Of a DNA stretch of 11,438 nucleotides, positions 1 through 7,124 are shown piece by piece. This DNA is from Cymbomonas tetramitiformis (lineage: Eukaryota; Chlorophyta; Pyramimonadophyceae; Pyramimonadales; Pyramimonadaceae). The first letter of the stretch is position 1. Each line of letters opens with the position of its first letter. The position numbers were made by a program, and so were the translations under genes. Below the pieces are notes generated by a model, which was not told the DNA's origin, did no database searches, and saw only the letters and a program-made list of their open reading frames with translations. Where the stretch lies: NCBI GenBank assembly GCA_001247695.2, contig LGRX02034429.1, positions 1 to 11,438 of the forward strand, written 5' to 3'.

Positions 1-180
1 TCTGGTGGCGCAGATCTGGCGGACCGCCCGAAATGGGATTCGCCGATGGTATCAAAGTCGCGGCAGATGTACACCGCAAAGTGCTCTATGTGGGAAGCCG
101 ATCGGCCCGCCTTTAAGAAGCTGCATAACAGCACATGGAAGAAGCCATTGCCCGTGAGTGCCCTCGCCAGCCGCCCATGA
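1..180 (+). CDS. Possible partial exon cut by the left edge
   Basis: The first 180 bases are GC-rich and open from base 1. Frame 1 stays open for 59 codons to a TGA at 178-180 and includes the Lys/Trp-rich segment FKKLHNSTWKKPLPV. Frame 2 is open to about base 153, and frame 3 to about base 114 with the protein-like segment MGFADGIKVAADVHRK. Three frames open at once means the choice cannot be made from sequence alone, and a minus-strand ORF (52-348) also crosses the region. I recognise no family. It could be the 3' end of a gene starting outside the window, or chance in GC-rich DNA. Confidence 0.15.
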   Translation, partial: SGGADLADRPKWDSPMVSKSRQMYTAKCSMWEADRPAFKKLHNSTWKKPLPVSALASRP

Positions 181-358
181 ATTATTTACCCCGCAGCTCG
201 CAATCGCTCTTGCCCTATCAGGGGACGTCTCGGTGTAAATGTCCTTGCGGTGCAGTTTGTTTGAGTATGAGTTTGGGAAGGTTTGGACACACTCGCCTTG
301 ATGGCATCGGGTCTGTGCTCCTTCGTTTCTATGCAAACGAAAGTTCATACCAGATTAC

Positions 359-693
359 GGATGACTAGAGGATGATGATGACTATGACTATGACTATGAG
401 TAGAGGATGCTGATCACTAGCGGATGATAATGATGCGTAGAGGATCATGATGATGACGAGAGGATCATGATGACGACGAGAGGATAATGATGACGATGAC
501 GACCAGAGGATGGTGATGACGACCAGAGGATGATGATGACGACGAGAGGATCATGATGATGCCTATGACTATGACTATGACTAGAGGATGATGATGATGA
601 CTAGAGGATGATGATGATGATGTTGACTCAAGGATGATGATGACGACTAGAGGAGGAGGATGACGACGACTAGAGGGTGATGATGACTAGAAG
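359..693. repeat. Degenerate GATGAT / CTAGAGGAT compound tandem array
   Basis: About 335 bases are built from purine-rich units of roughly 19-23 bp. Each has an AGAGGAT core followed by a variable run of GAT, GAC or CAT triplets, commonly introduced by GACTAG, GACGAG or GACCAG. Short ACTATG runs interrupt it near 380-397 and 562-582. The in-unit CTAG brings TAG into frame repeatedly, so it is not a coding Asp-repeat. The unit edges have drifted, which suggests an old array that grew by triplet slippage and by unit duplication. It ends just before a pyrimidine-rich acceptor-like sequence at 694-715. Confidence 0.9.
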
Positions 694-715
694 ATTTCAT
701 CTTTTCAACCCTCAG

Positions 716-1169
716 GAGCCGCCGACCCTATTTGGTCAAAGGGGGCTTGGAATCGAGCACCGTTGTCTTCAGACCAATAAGTTACCCAGCCGAGTCAGGC
801 ATAACTTAGCTTTCCGCATAATGCTTTCCGCTGATCACACAGTATTCCCTGAGGAGAATGCTAACCAAGTCGCCATCGCGGTTGTGTTGTGTTGTCTCGT
901 CTCAGTATGAAGATGCAGAGAATAGGAAGCTGCAGCAAACAGCGGAACATCTAGAAGCACAGATACAACACTTGGTCGATACCACCCCCACGGGAGCAGG
1001 CCAACGAAAAGGTGATTGCATCTCCATTTTGCCTTGTTCGCATCTCTCGTCGAGAGTTGCGCATTCTCTGGTGGTTGCAGAGCTTCACGTTGGGCTCTCC
1101 CCGTGTCTCCTAGATGACTGCAGCTGCTTGTCCGCCTTTGAAACCCTTGTCTTGATGATCAACCTTTAA
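716..1169 (+). CDS. Candidate spliced gene end with a coiled-coil exon
   Basis: The best supported part is an internal exon at 906-1011. It follows a CTAAC branch-like site (861-865) and a T-rich tract ending in CTCAG, and it ends in AAAAG at a GTGATT donor. It encodes 35 residues beginning YEDAENRKLQQTAEHLEAQ, hydrophilic and heptad-like, as in a coiled coil. A possible upstream exon (716-841) follows the pyrimidine-rich acceptor ending at 715 and joins in phase. A possible last exon (1114-1169) follows CTCCTAG, joins in phase and stops at TAA 1167-1169. No start codon is visible, and the upstream exon has little protein character. The family is not recognised. The splice structure is inferred from consensus signals only. 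The middle exon is moderately convincing, the two outer exons weaker. Confidence 0.35.
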
Positions 1170-1610
1170 CACAGATTCGCTTTCGCATTTTGAATGCTTT
1201 TGTGCATTCCGGTATGATGGTTATTGAACCAAGTACTAGAAGACTAGAGCTTCGTTTCCCAGTTGTTAGGTTGTGGTTAGACACCAGAGTTGTTCAAATC
1301 ACCATACTTGATTGATTCTCCTTTTCAGTTTTGGCAAATTTTATTCTGCACAAATCCTCGTTTGCCAAAGGCAGTCACTGCAATATGCTTCATTAATGTT
1401 TTTGTCCATCGTTTACGGTTTTTACGGTTGCTAAAATCAGTCTAATGTCAAGTGTTTCGACTGCCCGGCGACGCGCGCCTCAGAGTCACCCGGGGTGGGT
1501 GCGGCGGGAAGCAATAAAAGCAGTGAGTTGAATAGCTGCGTCGGTTTATGGCAATTTGTAGTGCCACAGAGCTAAACCGTGCTCTTTATAAGGACAAACC
1601 TGGGCAAATT
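1170..1610. other. Intergenic stretch, no gene seen
   Basis: Mostly AT-rich sequence with no open frame worth calling. It holds a GC-rich patch (about 1465-1510), an AATAAA at 1513-1518 that could serve a plus-strand 3' end, and a TATAAG at 1587-1592 that resembles a weak TATA element. Neither can be tied to a transcript. Confidence 0.5.
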
Positions 1611-1645
1611 CCATACTCCTTACTCCATACTCCTTACTCCTTACT
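1611..1645. repeat. Five tandem CCWTACT heptamers
   Basis: Five exact heptamers in the order CCATACT, CCTTACT, CCATACT, CCTTACT, CCTTACT. Only the third base varies. It is a short microsatellite next to the 1652-1722 duplication. Confidence 0.95.
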
Positions 1646-1651
1646 TAAAAT

Positions 1652-1722
1652 CAAAACACCCATCGCAGTGTCGTATGGTGACTACATAAGACAAAACACC
1701 AATCGCAGTGTCGCACGATGAC
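1652..1722. repeat. 31-bp direct duplication, 40-bp period
   Basis: Copies at 1652-1682 and 1692-1722 share AAAACACC, ATCGCAGTGTCG and a common end, with four mismatches. The nine bases between them are not repeated. A third partial echo (GTGACACAATGCC) follows at 1727. Confidence 0.9.
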
Positions 1723-2049
1723 CTCGTGACACAATGCCAACATGCCATGCTATACGTCGCTGTAGTCATCTAATGAGACAGGTCGGGTTAAGGTTTAAAT
1801 ATATATTTTTATGTCGAGTCCAAATTGATCGAGCCCACTTGATCGTTGTCATAGTCTCCTCTGGAAAACTGCAGCAGTCAAATCACGCTCATTTCGCGTT
1901 TCCCCATAAACATATTCACCCCGCAGCAGCTTTTCGAGTATCAAGGGCAATCTACTCGTGTGTCTACTCTGTACAAACTACAATAGATTAGCGTAATTAA
2001 CTTACAAACTCAAACTCAAACAGCTTACTTAAGTACTTTCGAACATCTC
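1723..2049. other. Intergenic stretch, no gene seen
   Basis: An 85-codon plus-strand ORF (1734-1991) is present but has low-complexity, shadow-like composition and no recognisable motif. A short CAAACT run lies near 2004-2020. Nothing else is supportable. Confidence 0.4.
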
Positions 2050-2104
2050 GAAGCTAAGAGCAGCTTCATGCACCGCAGATCCGCCTTCGGCCATCCCGCG
2101 GTGC
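2050..2104 (+). other. Two adjacent hairpin-forming inverted repeats
   Basis: The first is GAAGCT (2050-2055) pairing with AGCTTC (2062-2067) across a six-base loop. Three bases later GCACCGC (2070-2076) pairs with GCGGTGC (2098-2104), with a small inner CCG/CGG stem (2081-2083 and 2088-2090). It could be a structured RNA or a mobile-element end. No gene boundary is visible beside it. Confidence 0.6.
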
Positions 2105-2835
2105 CTGGGGCATCAAGCAGGATGTTTGAGCACACAAGTTATGTCAAGTTGCTAAGTTAAGTTATATTTGCTTAAAGCGCTGAGTGGGGTAAGCTCATTT
2201 GGGCGTAGAATGTTCCGATGACGGGCGTTGACCCGTGATCTGAACAGGCAGATCTATGTGTTATATGTAGAAGGTAGCCCTCTCTTGTAGTCGCATACGG
2301 TCAGGAAGAAGTTCAGAGCGGGGAATAGCATGACTCTGCGTACATGAGCAAGAAATGTCTGTTGAAGCTTCTTTGATGAAAGTAGCTTTGCGCTGATCCA
2401 TTTCTAAAGTGTTCCAGCCAATTCCAATGTGGATACATGGCAAAACTGCGAAGTACAATTTCTAGGATCAGACCGCCTTAAAGGATGTTTTATCGGTTCT
2501 CCGTGAAATACAATCCTCAGATTCTGTAAATTGTTTTTATCGATCCTGGTTCGGAAGTGTAATATCTCCCAATCATTGATACTTATCCTGACCCACTGAA
2601 TTTGGGCTTAAGTTGATGTATGACATGACATGACATCGATGCCGTATCGATACACAATCGAGTGGGCTGTGGGGTTTGCCATATTCGTCAACGCACTGTC
2701 AGTCGAGCATGATGTGGATGCAGCAGCGAGTCTGTTGACGGAATCATCGCAAGTGAAATGCGATGGTTAGAAACGTCAGGTCACGCCAGTCAGGTTAGAA
2801 ACAATCGCGTCCGGTTGTTTCCATTATCTCGCCAA
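2105..2835. other. Intergenic stretch with one weak minus-strand ORF
   Basis: A minus-strand frame (2261-2458, internal ATG at 2399-2401) gives 46 residues from that ATG, beginning MDQRKATFIKEASTD. It is balanced in composition but has no motif, and ORFs of this length are expected by chance. The stretch also holds three ATGAC units (2620-2634) and a repeated GGTTAGAAAC about 30 bp apart near 2764 and 2794. Confidence 0.3.
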
Positions 2836-3203
2836 TCACGTTGTTAATGTTGGCATATTTATAACGTGATAGTATCTGTCGTCGAGAAATCTGAAGTTCT
2901 CCTCGCTAACTGCGGCGTCTCGTCGTCGCCGTCATCGTACAGCACAAATACTTTCCCCTCTTTGGTGTACTGCTGCTCCACGCCTAGGTAGTAGGGGACA
3001 TTGTCGTCCCAGTACTCCTCGATTCGTGCACCTGTAGGCACACCCAACGTTGTCACACGCAGTGTCCTCCTGATCTCCTCCGTCACATAGTAGCATGCGC
3101 GCTCCCTTGAAACTTGATTCTTGATTTTAATCTTCATCGAGCAACGATTAACACTGTTGAGGCACCTTGGTATGGGAGGAATGTGGCAGAACAAACAAGG
3201 CAT
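2836..3203 (-). pseudogene. Tudor-like YDDGD domain fragment, frame broken
   Basis: The minus-strand ORF opens with an ATG at 3203-3201 and runs 114 codons. Residues about 57-95 show a Tudor/Agenet-like barrel pattern: GARIEEYWDDNVPYYLG, a connecting strand with KEGKVFVLYDDGDDE, then the frame loses the pattern. In the -1 frame, which follows directly at about 2919-2922, the expected continuation appears (EENFRFLDD) and ends at a TGA at 2836-2838. Domains of this kind bind methylated residues or appear as add-ons in algal and protist polyproteins and chromatin proteins. The first 30 or so residues look unlike the domain and may be intron or unrelated sequence; a TTTCAAG acceptor-like site lies just before RERACYY. 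I infer a decayed gene or transposon fragment. An exon boundary or a sequencing error could also explain the frame change. Confidence 0.5.
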
Positions 3204-3358
3204 CGCCGGGTCACAAGGAGTTCAAGCGTACCGGTGGTATTGTCTTTACAACATCTAATGTGTCCGTATGCTGCTCCTTATTTGTCCAGTGCTACCAAAG
3301 TTTTTGAACTTTGCTATTCCATTGCACTTACCACAATTGATCCTGTTCTCTAAATTGA

Positions 3359-3730
3359 ATGTCGTTTTTATGTATTCTCCCAGATGTCAGTCAGGGACAA
3401 GCACCGAGCCAGCCTATCCTGTCAGCAGTTGGTGTGAAGTTGAAGGCTGGCGTATCCATTTCGAGGAGGGGACTTATAATCATGAACGCTGCTCGCATGC
3501 ATGCATGCGCTCCCAGCCGACGCACCGAAGGTGCAGATATTATTATAGCAGCGAAGCCCACTCGTCGCTCTCGCTTCGCGTCGCGTGGGCTCCGCCCCAC
3601 GCTCTGCTCGCGCTCGCTTTACCATTTCATTGCGATGTGGGTATCTCGATCTGAGGTCTGTCTCGTGTCTGGCCTGCGACGCTACGCGAGCGCGATGTCT
3701 GCACCGACTAAGAGTGTGAGGAAAAGATGA
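3359..3730 (+). CDS. Weak 123-codon ORF with a good acceptor site inside
   Basis: ATG at 3359-3361 to TGA at 3728-3730. Just inside it lies a strong acceptor-like sequence, a T-rich tract ending in CTCCCAG at 3377-3383, so translation before residue 9 may really be intron. The next 30 residues (DVSQGQAPSQPILSAVGVK and on) look protein-like. From about residue 45 the ORF is Arg/Ser/Ala-rich because it runs through the GC palindrome cluster at 3495-3625, so this part may be an accident of composition. Two overlapping minus-strand ORFs are shadows. No family is recognised. Confidence 0.2.
   Translation: MSFLCILPDVSQGQAPSQPILSAVGVKLKAGVSISRRGLIIMNAARMHACAPSRRTEGADIIIAAKPTRRSRFASRGLRPTLCSRSLYHFIAMWVSRSEVCLVSGLRRYASAMSAPTKSVRKR
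3495..3625. other. GC-rich palindrome cluster
   Basis: It starts with GCATGCATGCATGC (3495-3508), which is self-complementary. Next comes the hairpin GCACC-GAA-GGTGC (3522-3534), then a run of CGC/TCG motifs. Last is a 7-bp hairpin, GCGTGGG (3583-3589) with CCCACGC (3596-3602), which competes with an alternative AGCCCAC (3556-3562) to GTGGGCT (3585-3591) pairing. The texture resembles the short dispersed GC palindromes of some algal genomes, especially organelles. That resemblance is from general knowledge, not a match. Confidence 0.6.
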
Positions 3731-4343
3731 CGTGGCGGCATTCGTCGAATGTCCGTTGCGTACAAGCGGTTAGATCAGAAAATGTAGTTATATGATCGAA
3801 TCAGTTTGATCGGACGACGTGTTTGAAAAACATATTGTCTTAAATATGTAATGTGTAACATAAATTATAGGATGGGGTAATTTGTGTGCTTTGTTTTCTT
3901 CCATTTTCGGACGAGAGGAATAGATGCACCTTCGGTGCGATTAAGTTTTACCCCGGGGAGCCAAATCGCCGCCCGGGTAATATGCAAGGTCAAGGGCAGG
4001 CCCTATCCCAAAACTTTGAGGAGGCGACAATCAAGCATCTATGCTGTGAGAAGCGAGATACTTTGTGTCGGGAGTCGTGACAAGCCTGGAAATCGTTATT
4101 TGTGAGAGGATGATTGGATCATCATGACTCAAAGATGAACAGCTGACTTTGACACAATGGCTGTGGCATTACTGCCATGCAAAATCGTGTGATAGCAGAT
4201 GACACTTATGGCAATTGATAATATTTCGTAGAGAAACAAATCCGTGATTAAACCTGATGATAAAAAAAGCCGTGAACGTTTTGGTGTGAAGAAGATTTTC
4301 TCCGCAAATTGGATTCCTGCATTATTCAATGGTGCTTTTCAAG
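3731..4343. other. Intergenic stretch, no gene seen
   Basis: It contains the hairpin GCACC-TTC-GGTGC at 3926-3938, the exact reverse complement of the one at 3522-3534. A plus-strand ORF of 73 codons (3884-4105) and a minus-strand ORF of 66 codons (4129-4329, with a hydrophobic segment LYEILSIAISVICY) have no recognisable features and unconvincing starts. Confidence 0.4.
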
Positions 4344-4372
4344 TGTGATAACTATACAGAATCGTTATCACA
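4344..4372. other. Perfect 9-bp inverted repeat
   Basis: TGTGATAAC (4344-4352) and GTTATCACA (4364-4372) are exact reverse complements around an 11-base spacer. It has the form of a dimeric protein-binding site or a small hairpin, but no promoter or gene start can be tied to it. Confidence 0.6.
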
Positions 4373-4560
4373 ATTTGAGAAGAGGCATTCTGCTGGATAC
4401 GGCGTGCCTGGCAAATTATTGGTAACATGTGGTTCATGCCACTTGCTCCGTTGTTGGCTGCCATGCCACCTGCTGATGACCTATGCATTGTATTGGGGAG
4501 AGAGCCGACCGCGACCTTCCGATGTTTGCTTTGTTTGTACGGAAAACTCGCCATGGCAAG

Positions 4561-4588
4561 CAATAATTAGCATACAATAATTAGCATA
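4561..4588. repeat. Perfect 14-bp tandem duplication
   Basis: CAATAATTAGCATA occurs twice with no gap and no mismatch, which points to a recent slippage or repair event. Confidence 0.95.
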
Positions 4589-4950
4589 TCACTTTGGAAG
4601 CCTGCTCGGAATGTTCACTAGCCTTAACAACAATAGCTTCTGCACGTTATTGCGAATCTTCGATTCATGCCCAACATATTGTGGTATATTTGATGTTGGT
4701 AAAGAAAGGATGAACTGTATGTAGTGTCCTTCCTAATTCTGTGTATTGTTTCTTCATGATCGACTTATTGCATCCCCTATGTGTGTGTGTGTGTGTGTGT
4801 ACCTTTATTGGGCGATGTCGATATGTACACCGCGTCGAGCAACATTGATATGCGTTTCCATTATTGGTCAATAGGTGCCGACATGAGGATAGTTATTGTG
4901 TATTTTCACTGTCGTGAATTGCCAGTGTAGCCTTGTATCCCCCGTTCGCA
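4589..4950. other. Intergenic stretch with a GT microsatellite
   Basis: An uninterrupted GT run of 10 units lies at 4781-4800. Just after it, TTTATT at 4803-4808 reads AATAAA on the minus strand. No gene is supportable. A plus-strand GTAAGT at 5022-5027 and a possible acceptor near 4930 would bound a 90-bp exon, but that exon overlaps the fold-back arm and I do not call it. Confidence 0.5.
4780..4800. repeat. GT dinucleotide microsatellite
   Basis: A T followed by ten uninterrupted GT units. Confidence 0.98.
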
Positions 4951-5290
4951 CCGGGAGAAGCGTCGCGTATTAAGTCGCGGTCCGTGTCTACTATCGGATG
5001 CCTCTGAGTTTGGCACACGCAGTAAGTGCGTTGTGGGAAGCCAGGGTTGATTTTCAATGAGGATAATCAACGTCGGACATGGTTCCATCGTTGCACAACG
5101 CGTGACGATACCACGTAGATCATTATAGTATTCACTTTATAGTATTCACATAGATCATTTAATCACACTCTGGCTTACTACAAAGCCACTGGCATGCACC
5201 AAGCAACAGAGGCATCCGATATTACACGGACCGCGACTTACATGTACACCGGGCGATACCACCGGCACACATACGCGACGCTTTACCCGG
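4951..5290. repeat. Imperfect fold-back inverted repeat, about 340 bp
   Basis: The left arm (4951-5052) pairs with the right arm (5161-5290). Perfect blocks, given as left with right, are 4961-4970 with 5271-5280, 4971-4987 with 5224-5240 (17 bp), and 4992-5006 with 5207-5221 (15 bp). The flanking blocks 4951-4960 with 5281-5290 (8 of 10) and 5038-5052 with 5161-5176 also match. The right arm has 30 extra bases at 5241-5270 that interrupt two adjacent perfect blocks. The central spacer is about 108 bp. Such a structure could be a fold-back transposon, a non-autonomous element with long terminal inverted repeats, or an inverted duplication. A transcript would form a long imperfect hairpin. No transposase is visible. 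Confidence 0.8.
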
Positions 5291-5308
5291 CGTATTCACA
5301 TAGATCAT
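5104..5308. repeat. Diverged direct duplication, about 150-bp period
   Basis: GTATTCACATAGATCAT occurs exactly at 5142-5158 and at 5292-5308, 150 bp apart. CGATACCAC occurs at 5106 and 5254, 148 bp apart, and a CTTTA lies between the two anchors in both copies. The second copy overlaps the outer part of the fold-back right arm, including its 30-bp insertion. Confidence 0.65.
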
Positions 5309-5545
5309 CGTAGCGAGTGATCCCTACGGTGGTCGACGGCATACAGGCCGATGTAGAATCAGTGCCAGCGTCGGTCGACGCATTACCAGCGCCATCGTTG
5401 GCCATTGCATGCATTGATAAGGTACAATGGACAACATCGGTGTCCGATGAAAGGACTCCAACGTAGAAACAATGATGTGACTTTTCCGGATGCCAAGGCC
5501 ATTCGAAGGATGAAACTGCGGAGTGGGGACTAACTTTTGTGCAAG

Positions 5546-5867
5546 AAGTACTGAGGAGACGGCCATGTCTCTACTATGTGTACTAGCTGAAGCAACACGC
5601 GGTGGGATCGACCTGAAGGGGCTGGCACTTGGTATCAAGGCAGAGGCAGCAGCCAAGAAGCAGAAGGCAGCGGACCCGTACGAGAATACCTGCGTGCTGG
5701 ACGATCTCATCTCCAGTAAACGCCAGAAGCAGTCAGCAACGGTGGAGAAGAAACAGGCTGCCGCTGCGGAACGAGAGGCAGCCAAGTCCCAAGGGGGGAT
5801 GAAGGGTGCTCAGGTACCACCACCAGACTATCCGTTGGGGCTGCATGCAGAAGCGAGAGGTGTGTGA
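5546..5867 (+). CDS. Lys/Ala-rich helical coding fragment
   Basis: Frame 3 is open from after a TGA at 5511-5513 to a TGA at 5865-5867. The first ATG is at 5565, giving 100 residues. The usable part may begin at an acceptor near 5545-5548, preceded by a CTAAC only about 11 bases upstream, which is close for a branch site. Residues from 5565 on read LLCVLAEATRGGIDLKG, then a Lys/Ala/Glu-rich run (AEAAAKKQKAADPYEN, later EKKQAAAAEREAAK), as in a long helix or coiled coil. GC-ending codons and frequent G at the first codon position support real coding ancestry. CAG at 5811-5813 is followed by GTACCA, a possible donor. The 5' side (5314-5510) has two other overlapping open frames, so the gene start is unresolved. 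The minus-strand ORF across it (5324-5785) looks like a shadow. It resembles the charged linker regions of transposon-associated or chromatin proteins, but I cannot name a family. Confidence 0.35.
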
Positions 5868-6146
5868 TTTCTGCATGGGCGGACATTATTTTCCACGCCA
5901 AGAATCCCCAGCACCACTGGGTGGGCAGCAGGGATGCGCATTGTCCACCTGCCTACGTGGAACGGTGTGTCAAATCTTCCAGACCCTTCGAACGACAGAA
6001 CGCACATATTTAAGGGCCTTCAATTGTTTTCAACGTCAAGCACAGATTTCCCAGAACTTGGAAGGTATCACGGTGGAGTAGGGGAATCAAATGACATAAA
6101 CGCGGAGAGGAGTCGTGGAAGCCAACGTGGTGGACAAGGAACTTGA
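5849..6146 (+). CDS. Two overlapping protein-like open frames
   Basis: Downstream of the Lys/Ala-rich fragment, the frame ending at 6081 reads KREVCDFCMGGHYFPRQ, with a C-x2-C and a nearby His, and stops at TAG. A different frame from an ATG at 5934 gives 70 residues including DRTHIFKGLQLFS and ends in a Gly/Ser/Arg tail at 6146. Both look protein-like but cannot both be read in one simple transcript, and neither joins the 5813 donor in phase at an obvious acceptor. Either could be a later exon of the same gene, or a frameshifted remnant of it. Confidence 0.15.
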
Positions 6147-6814
6147 CCTCACTAGGCAGTTCGACAACCTCAGTCAGTAACACTAGAATAAGGATTTCAA
6201 CAAACTTTGGCCCAATTTTGCTAAGTTAGACAAAAAAATCAAAATTTTGCTATAAGCTCCTAAGCACCTACTAAATGTGGGTAAATAGGAAGGGTGCACA
6301 GGTCTCAACGCCGCGAACCAGCTTAAATCCGCCGAGACGGGCGAGAATCTGAGATCGAGAGCCTAAATGCGGTGTATAAATTAAGAGAAAGCCAAAATTA
6401 TGTGCATAAATTATGAGAACATTGGAGAAAGCATGCCGCCACAGTATAAATTATCGAATTAATTCCATGATTGTAGGTGACGACTGACGAGTGCACAAGG
6501 CAGCGAAATCGCATGACCGTCATCACGAGTCGATGGCGCTTGCAAGGGCGCGTGATATGATATGCAGATGTCCAGCCCGACCATACATACATCAGCTCAC
6601 TTACATTCGTAGACACGCTGCCTGCCGTGTCAGTCATGTTTGTCTGGAAGGTCTTCATAATTTGAAACCGAGGTTGACTTAAAAATTCGCCAACCGCGAA
6701 CAAAAAACTGTGCAGCTGTGATGAATGAATAAAATGCGGGATAGTGAAGGACATCTGGCCTACAAGCGCCAGGGAAAATCCCAGGTTGGAAAGAGAATAA
6801 CACACTCGTAGACC
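6147..6814. other. Intergenic stretch with one minus-strand ORF
   Basis: The stretch 6200-6260 is A/T-rich with a repeated AATTTTGCTA core. A minus-strand frame (6398-6817, GTG start) is open for 139 codons. It has no recognisable domain, and its only supported starts are internal ATGs. I do not call it a gene. Confidence 0.35.
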
Positions 6815-6840
6815 CACTGGCTGTTAGCCAGTGTTTTTTT
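6815..6840 (+). terminator. Perfect 8-bp hairpin followed by seven T
   Basis: CACTGGCT (6815-6822), loop GTT, AGCCAGTG (6826-6833), then T at 6834-6840. The form is that of an intrinsic terminator or an RNA polymerase III stop preceded by a stable hairpin. No box A/box B or small-RNA body is recognisable upstream. Read on the other strand, an AATAAA (6842-6847) followed by seven A lies just before the hairpin, so a retroposed 3' end is an alternative reading. The structure is certain, its role is not. Confidence 0.35.
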
Positions 6841-6855
6841 ACTTTATTCGGTTTA

Positions 6856-7124
6856 GAGCCGATGTGCCATAATAATGCAGCATTGAAAATATTATACCAC
6901 ATAGCAACACAAGACCACTGTCAATGAAGAAAATTACATAAACATGTGGGGGGGGGACTCCTGTTACCTTAAGCAACAGCAAAAGAGAAGGTAGGCGCAA
7001 ATTGCAACGATCGAGCCTAGGTGCCATACTGATGCACCATTGAATATACTCTACCTCGTAGCAGCATTATACCACTGTCAACGAAGAAGATTGCATGAAC
7101 ATGTGAAAAGATACTCCCGTTACC
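6856..7124. repeat. Old tandem duplication, about 157-bp period
   Basis: Copy A (6856-6968) and copy B (7013-7124) align almost without gaps and match at roughly four bases in five. Shared landmarks are GAGCC, GTGCCATA, TATACCAC, CCACTGTCAA, AACATGTG and GTTACC. Copy A has a run of nine G at 6948-6956 where copy B has AAAAGAT. Read on the minus strand, 31 codons align without gaps. The changes fall at all three codon positions (9, 5 and 5 by my count), and copy B has an in-frame TAG, so protein constraint is unlikely. Confidence 0.85.

Noticed and set aside
359..693. Asp-rich acidic protein from GAT/GAC repeats
   Set aside because: CTAG in most units puts TAG stops through the array, and unit lengths are not multiples of three.
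677..910. 77-codon ORF as a complete gene
   Set aside because: Its start lies in the GATGAT array and it runs through a likely branch site and pyrimidine tract, so only the 716-841 part could be exon.
1611..1645. Telomere-like heptamer repeat
   Set aside because: CCWTACT does not match known plant or algal telomere heptamers, and the run is only five units inside other sequence.
4931..5021. Exon ending at the GTAAGT donor (5022-5027)
   Set aside because: The donor matches consensus, but the segment lies in the left fold-back arm, its acceptor is weak and its translation has no distinctive features.
5324..5785. 153-codon minus-strand ORF
   Set aside because: It is the complement of the Lys/Ala-rich plus-strand fragment. 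Its Ser/Ala/Phe-rich, signal-like composition is what antisense of that sequence gives, and no motif is present.
6718..6724. Box C of a C/D snoRNA (GTGATGA)
   Set aside because: No CTGA box D lies at a suitable distance and no closing stem is seen.
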